Below are positions 60,302 through 64,000 of a stretch of DNA of 64,000 nucleotides, one piece after another; position 1 is the first letter of the stretch, and each line of letters starts with the position of its first letter. The DNA comes from Paracoccus litorisediminis (GTDB lineage Bacteria > Pseudomonadota > Alphaproteobacteria > Rhodobacterales > Rhodobacteraceae). The stretch is taken from positions 1 through 64,000 of the forward strand of contig NZ_WMIG01000023.1 in assembly GCF_009711205.1 (NCBI RefSeq), given 5' to 3'. Below the pieces are notes generated by a model. It made no database searches, was not told the DNA's origin, and saw only the letters and a program-made list of their open reading frames with translations. The translations under genes were made by a program, and so were the position numbers.

Positions 60302-60807
60302 GCCGGGGACTGCACCCTTGCAAGGCACCACGGGATCAGGTCGCCGGGGACGATCTCCTCGGCCATGTCGCCGGCGAAGGCGCGAAAATCGTCCAGTTGC
60401 TCGGTCGGGACCGAGAGCAGCACCGGCACGTCTTGCGCCAGTGCATGGGCGATAAAGTCGCGAAAACCGCCGCCGAAGGATTCCTGCTTGCCGAACTTGT
60501 TGACGATGACCAGATCGACGCCTTGGGCCAGCGCTGCCTCGGCCCGGCCAACAGCTTGGGCAAGCGCGTCGGTATCAAGGCGGCAACCCTCGGAGCAGTT
60601 GCCCAGATCCTGCGTGATGCCGATTTCGGGTCCATCATCGCCAAGGATGCGCAATTCCATGTCGCAGACCTGATCCGGGCCGCGGTCGATGTTCTTCTGG
60701 ATCGCCCCCGCCAGCCGGAGACCTTGCGCGGCAAGGGCGCGGGCGGTTTCGGCCAGCAGCCTGTCGGCCGAACCGGCAGTGTCGGTGATGGTGACGAAGC
60801 CAAGCAT
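60298..60807 (-). CDS. DUF2478 family protein
   Basis: The 169-residue protein opens MLGFVTITDTAGSADRLLAE, which takes the place of a nucleotide-binding strand-loop but lacks a GKS/T P-loop. CDMELRILGDDGPEIGITQD, SEGCRLDTDAL and VNKFGKQESFGGGFRD are the conserved segments, the last like a base-recognition NK. DUF2478 proteins occur near molybdate-uptake genes. Molecular role unknown. Confidence 0.82.
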   Translation of the reverse strand: MLGFVTITDTAGSADRLLAETARALAAQGLRLAGAIQKNIDRGPDQVCDMELRILGDDGPEIGITQDLGNCSEGCRLDTDALAQAVGRAEAALAQGVDLVIVNKFGKQESFGGGFRDFIAHALAQDVPVLLSVPTEQLDDFRAFAGDMAEEIVPGDLIPWCLARVQSPA

Positions 60808-60862
60808 CGGCGTTCCCTTTCAAGGTGGCCAGAATAGCCCCGGCTGCGGCGGGCGCAACATT

Positions 60863-60884
60863 GGGTATTTAAGAAACGGTGAAG
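60863..60884 (+). repeat. Intergenic repeat element, copy 4
   Basis: Plus strand GGGTATTTAAGAAACGG then TGAAG. It ends 3 bases before the last base of the minus-strand cobA stop codon. A GC-rich imperfect hairpin (about 60838-60856) lies on its 5' side. Confidence 0.8.
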
Positions 60885-60887
60885 CCC

Positions 60888-61622
60888 TCAGGCCATTTCG
60901 GCCAGCGGCCCGTACAGGATCAGCGCCGGATGCGTGCTGGGACCTTCCGCCTTGAGAAGGGCCGCAAGCCCGGCGACGGTGGTGCGCAGCAGCCGTTGAT
61001 GCGGGTGGCCCACGGCCTCGGCCAGCAGGGCGGGGGTGTCGGGCGGCAGGCCGTTTTCAATCAGTTGCGCGGCCATGTCGGGGAAGGTGCGCTGCCCCAT
61101 GAAGACCACCGTGGTCGCATGCGGATCGGCCAAAGCGGCCCAGTTCTGGTCGCCCGGCAGGCCGCCGGTGACATCGGCGCCGGTGATGAATTGCAGCCGC
61201 CTTGCTGTCAGGCGCCGGGTCAGCGGGATGCCCGCCATCGCCGCTGCCGCCATGGCCGAAGGGACGCCGGGGACGATCTCGAACGGGATGCCTGCGGCGC
61301 GAAGGGCGGTGATTTCTTCCTCAAGCCGCCCGAAGACGCCTGAGTCGCCGGATTTCAGCCGAACCACATGCCGACCGGCGCTGGCATGTTCGACCAGCAG
61401 CGCATTCACGTGCTCTTGCTTGGCCGAGGGGCGACCGGCGCGTTTGCCGACGGCGATGCGCAGGGCCTGCGGTCCGGCCTGATCCAGCACCGGACCCGAG
61501 GCGAGATCGTCAAACAGCACCACATCCGCGTCCTGCAGGCGGCGGATAGCGCGCAGCGTCAAAAGCTCGGGGTCGCCCGGCCCCGAGGAAACGAAACTGA
61601 CCATGCCGTTCGGATCGCTCAT
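60888..61622 (-). CDS. cobA: Uroporphyrinogen-III C-methyltransferase
   Basis: The 244-residue enzyme starts at ATG 61622. It has VSFVSSGPGDPELLTLRAIR, the SAM-binding GxGPGD, ADVVLFDDL, and the long conserved VVRLKSGDSGVFGRLEEEI and GVPSAMAAAAMAGIPLTRR. It makes precorrin-2 for sirohaem or cobalamin. The single-domain form is separate from CysG-type dehydrogenase/chelatase parts. hemH in this window draws on the same tetrapyrrole pool. Divergent from pyrB. Confidence 0.95.
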   Translation of the reverse strand: MSDPNGMVSFVSSGPGDPELLTLRAIRRLQDADVVLFDDLASGPVLDQAGPQALRIAVGKRAGRPSAKQEHVNALLVEHASAGRHVVRLKSGDSGVFGRLEEEITALRAAGIPFEIVPGVPSAMAAAAMAGIPLTRRLTARRLQFITGADVTGGLPGDQNWAALADPHATTVVFMGQRTFPDMAAQLIENGLPPDTPALLAEAVGHPHQRLLRTTVAGLAALLKAEGPSTHPALILYGPLAEMA

Positions 61623-61627
61623 GTTTC

Positions 61628-61698
61628 CGCGATGCGGCAAAATAGCCGTCAAGGCAAGGGGGTGGTGCGTGGATGGACAGGCGACTTGCCGCATCGCG
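61628..61698. repeat. Perfect 13-base inverted repeat in front of pyrB
   Basis: CGCGATGCGGCAA (61628-61640) and TTGCCGCATCGCG (61686-61698) are exact inverted copies separated by 45 bases. The left arm starts 6 bases before the cobA start codon, and the right arm covers the likely pyrB -35. Confidence 0.85.
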
Positions 61699-61714
61699 CT
61701 GCATTTGCCATATA
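61686..61714 (+). promoter_or_regulatory. Likely pyrB promoter
   Basis: TTGCCG (61686-61691) and CATATA (61709-61714) are 17 bases apart. Transcription would start near 61721, 25 bases before the ATG, a short leader that leaves no room for a classical pyr attenuator. Confidence 0.5.
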
Positions 61715-61745
61715 GCGCGCATCCGAGACCCTGGGGATCACATCC

Positions 61746-62705
61746 ATGTTCCGAGCCCGTCATCTTCTGGGGATCGAGCCTCTCGCCCCGGCCGAGATCA
61801 CCACGCTTCTTGACCTAGCCGAAACCTATGTCGATCTGAACCGCCGCACGGTAAAGCATTCCGATGCCTTGGCCGGGATGACCCAGATCAACATGTTCTT
61901 CGAGAACTCGACCCGCACCCAGTCCAGCTTCGAACTGGCGGGCAAGCGGCTGGGTGCCGACGTGATGAACATGTCGATGCAGAACAGCTCGGTGAAGAAG
62001 GGCGAGACCCTGATCGACACCGCGATGACGCTGAACGCCATGCATCCCGACCTGCTGGTCGTGCGCCACCCGCAATCGGGTGCGGTCGATCTGCTGGCCC
62101 AGAAGGTGAATTGCGCCGTCCTGAACGCGGGCGACGGGCGGCATGAACACCCGACGCAGGCGCTTCTGGACGGGCTGACCATCCGCCGCGCCAAGGGGCG
62201 GCTGCACCGCCTGACGGTGGCGATTTGCGGCGATATCGCCCATAGCCGCGTCGCGCGCTCGAACCTGTTCCTGCTGGGCAAGATGGAGAACCGCCTGCGT
62301 CTGGTCGGTCCCGCGACCCTGATGCCTGCGGGGGCCCGCGACTGGGGCTGCGAGGTCTATGAGGACATGCGCGAAGGCTTGAAGGGCGCCGATGTCGTCA
62401 TGATGCTGCGCCTGCAGCGCGAGCGCATGGATGGCGGCTTTATCCCCTCGGAGCGGGAATACTACCACCGCTGGGGTCTGGATGCCGAAAAGCTGGCCTT
62501 GGCGGCGCCGGATGCGATCGTCATGCATCCCGGCCCGATGAATCGCGGCGTCGAGATCGACGGCACCATTGCCGACGACATCAATCGCAGCGTGATTCAG
62601 GATCAGGTCGAGATGGGCGTGGCCGTCCGCATGGCCGCGATGGACCTGCTGGCGCGCAATCTTCGTGCCGAACGTGGCGCCAAAGCCTCGGAGTTGATGG
62701 CATGA
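61746..62705 (+). CDS. pyrB: Aspartate carbamoyltransferase catalytic chain
   Basis: This 319-residue enzyme has the carbamoyl-phosphate motif FFENSTRTQSSFELAGKRLG, HPTQALLDGLTI and HPGPMNRGVEI. It makes carbamoyl aspartate, the second step of pyrimidine synthesis. No pyrI-type regulatory gene follows; instead a dihydroorotase-like gene overlaps by ATGA, suggesting a class A (PyrB-PyrC') holoenzyme. Confidence 0.96.
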   Translation: MFRARHLLGIEPLAPAEITTLLDLAETYVDLNRRTVKHSDALAGMTQINMFFENSTRTQSSFELAGKRLGADVMNMSMQNSSVKKGETLIDTAMTLNAMHPDLLVVRHPQSGAVDLLAQKVNCAVLNAGDGRHEHPTQALLDGLTIRRAKGRLHRLTVAICGDIAHSRVARSNLFLLGKMENRLRLVGPATLMPAGARDWGCEVYEDMREGLKGADVVMMLRLQRERMDGGFIPSEREYYHRWGLDAEKLALAAPDAIVMHPGPMNRGVEIDGTIADDINRSVIQDQVEMGVAVRMAAMDLLARNLRAERGAKASELMA

Positions 62706-63973
62706 TCCTGCACTTCCAGAATGCCCGCCTGATCGATCCCGAGGCGCAGGCGGTCGAGGAATCGACCCTGACCATCCGTGATGGCCGTATTGATGCGGTG
62801 GGCACTGATGCCCCCGAAGGGGCCGAAGTGATCGATTGCGGCGGCAAGTATCTGGCCCCCGGTCTGATCGATTGGGGCGTCAAGATCGGCGAGCCGGGTG
62901 AGCGTCACAAGGAAAGCTTCCGCAGCGCGGGGCTGGCCGCCGCCGCCGGGGGCGTCACCACGGTGATCGCGCGCCCCGACACGATGCCGCCGATCGACAC
63001 GCCGGAATCGCTGGAATTCGTCACCCGTCGCGCGGCGGATGCGCCGGTGAACATCCATCATATGGCCTCGCTCACCCGTGCCCGCGAAGGTAGCGAGATG
63101 GTCGAGATGTCCTTCCTCCAGGACGCCGGCGCGGTGGCCTTTACCGATGGCGTGCGCGTCGTTTCCGACACCCGCCTGATGTCGCGCTGTATGACCTATG
63201 CGCGGGGCCTTGGCGCGTTGATCGTGGGCCATCCGCAAGAGCCGATGCTTTCCAAGGGGGCGGCGGCGACCAGCGGGAAATTCGCTTCGCTTTACGGCCT
63301 GCCCTCGGTCTCGCCCATGGCCGAGGTGATGGGTCTGGACCGCGACCTTGCCTTGGTCGCCATGACCGGCACGCGCTACCATGCCGACCAGATCACCGTC
63401 GCGGCCAGCCTTCCGGCGCTCAAGCGCGCGCGCGAGGCGGGGCTTGACGTGACCGCCGGGGTCTCGATCCATCACCTGACGCTGAACGAATTCGACGTCG
63501 GCGATTACCGGACATTCTTCCGCTTCACCCCGCCCCTGCGGGCCGAGGATGACCGGCTGGCCATGGTCGAGGCGGTTGCCGATGGCGTGATCGATGTCAT
63601 CGCCAGCTTCCACACCCCGCAGGACGAGGAATCGAAGCGCCTGCCCTTTGCCGAGGCGGCCCCCGGCGCCGTCGGCCTGCAGACCCTGCTGCCTGCCGCG
63701 ATGCGGCTTTACCATTCCGGCGGGCTTAGCCTGCCGCAGCTGTGGCGGGCGATGTCGCTGAACCCGGCGAAACGGCTGGGGCTGGAGGCCGGACGTCTCG
63801 GCACCGGTGCGCCCGCGGATCTGGTTCTGTTCGATCCGAATGCGCCCTTCGTGCTGGACCGCTTCACGCTGCTGTCGAAATCCAAGAACACGCCCTTTGA
63901 CGGGGCGCGGATGCAGGGCCGGGTGCTGGGCACTTGGGTCGCAGGCACGCGCGTCCACGGAGAAGCGGCATGA
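62702..63973 (+). CDS. pyrX: Dihydroorotase-like protein lacking metal ligands (PyrC')
   Basis: The 423-residue protein is dihydroorotase-like from end to end. The HxH metal pair, normally GLIDxHVHLREPG, reads GLIDWGVKIGEPG, with Gly59 and Lys61 in its place. The TDHAPH segment reads SFHTPQ (302-307), so the catalytic Asp and a ligand are gone. VHxxHxS is YHADQIT. IHHLTLNE and FRFTPPLRAEDDR are kept. It should be inactive. In Pseudomonas an inactive PyrC' is needed to assemble aspartate carbamoyltransferase, and the pyrB overlap here fits that role. An active pyrC must lie elsewhere. Confidence 0.9.
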   Translation: MILHFQNARLIDPEAQAVEESTLTIRDGRIDAVGTDAPEGAEVIDCGGKYLAPGLIDWGVKIGEPGERHKESFRSAGLAAAAGGVTTVIARPDTMPPIDTPESLEFVTRRAADAPVNIHHMASLTRAREGSEMVEMSFLQDAGAVAFTDGVRVVSDTRLMSRCMTYARGLGALIVGHPQEPMLSKGAAATSGKFASLYGLPSVSPMAEVMGLDRDLALVAMTGTRYHADQITVAASLPALKRAREAGLDVTAGVSIHHLTLNEFDVGDYRTFFRFTPPLRAEDDRLAMVEAVADGVIDVIASFHTPQDEESKRLPFAEAAPGAVGLQTLLPAAMRLYHSGGLSLPQLWRAMSLNPAKRLGLEAGRLGTGAPADLVLFDPNAPFVLDRFTLLSKSKNTPFDGARMQGRVLGTWVAGTRVHGEAA

Positions 63974-64000
63974 CCGTCATCCTTTGGGCCGTCATCGGCT
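63970..64000 (+). CDS. Start of a membrane protein gene, possibly plsY (5' end only)
   Basis: ATG 63970 overlaps the pyrX stop by ATGA and reads MTVILWAVIG to the window end. The hydrophobic start fits a first membrane helix. In related genomes the glycerol-3-phosphate acyltransferase plsY commonly follows this pyrBC pair, which is the only basis for naming it. Ten residues cannot settle it. Confidence 0.4.
   Translation, partial: MTVILWAVIG

Overview
The window is a GC-rich alphaproteobacterial chromosome segment, most likely Paracoccus or a close Rhodobacteraceae relative. The reasons are a CbbR-controlled cbb operon with red-type (form IC) RuBisCO and CbbX, a petP/petR-like regulator pair, RTX and Hint-domain secreted proteins, several small proteins typical of the family, and the codon bias. 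The genus is an inference. I saw no rRNA, tRNA, CRISPR array, transposase or prophage. This is mainly core chromosome with a small accessory patch near the left end.

Layout. 1-12 kb: the end of minE, a Hint-domain protein, an AstE/AspA-type deacylase, ychF, trpA, a glutathione S-transferase, a fused ring-cleavage dioxygenase/carboxylesterase, a secreted PPC-M10-RTX metalloprotease with a small exported partner, and a TonB-dependent receptor. 12-17 kb: envelope and LPS genes rnd-kdsD-lptC-lptA-lptB followed by hpf and ptsN. 17-25.5 kb: ilvE, petP-petR, secA, a parvulin, argJ and mutT. 25.5-31.3 kb: the minus-strand operon rimP-nusA-ylxR/L7Ae-infB, with an intrinsic terminator inside its leader. 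31.3-46 kb: tspO, pip, ubiG, a MarR regulator, a nitrilase, a glutaredoxin, comF, a methyltransferase, hemH, two YkuD proteins flanking a CAP lipoprotein, an RlmD-like methyltransferase, an MsbA-like ABC exporter, cca, a NUDIX hydrolase and hslO.

46-55.5 kb: the Calvin cycle block. cbbR is divergent from cbbF-cbbP-cbbT-cbbA-cbbL-cbbS-cbbX-rpe. Between them these genes regenerate ribulose bisphosphate, fix CO2 and re-activate RuBisCO. 55.5-64 kb: a Kdo transferase, DUF1178, cytochrome b561, DUF2794, a crotonase, an AEC transporter, a TusA-like protein, DUF2478, cobA, and pyrB followed by a metal-site-deficient dihydroorotase paralogue, then the first codons of another gene.

The least explained signal is a repeated intergenic element with core GGGTATTTNNGAAACGG. 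It occurs four times, each time just after a stop codon or between operon genes, often beside a GC-rich hairpin. One copy supplies the ribosome-binding site of cbbX. Other points are the pseudo-dihydroorotase, a lysine-rich extension on ArgJ, the dioxygenase/esterase fusion, a 43-residue gene with a very strong ribosome-binding site, and long inverted repeats in front of pyrB and ptsN.
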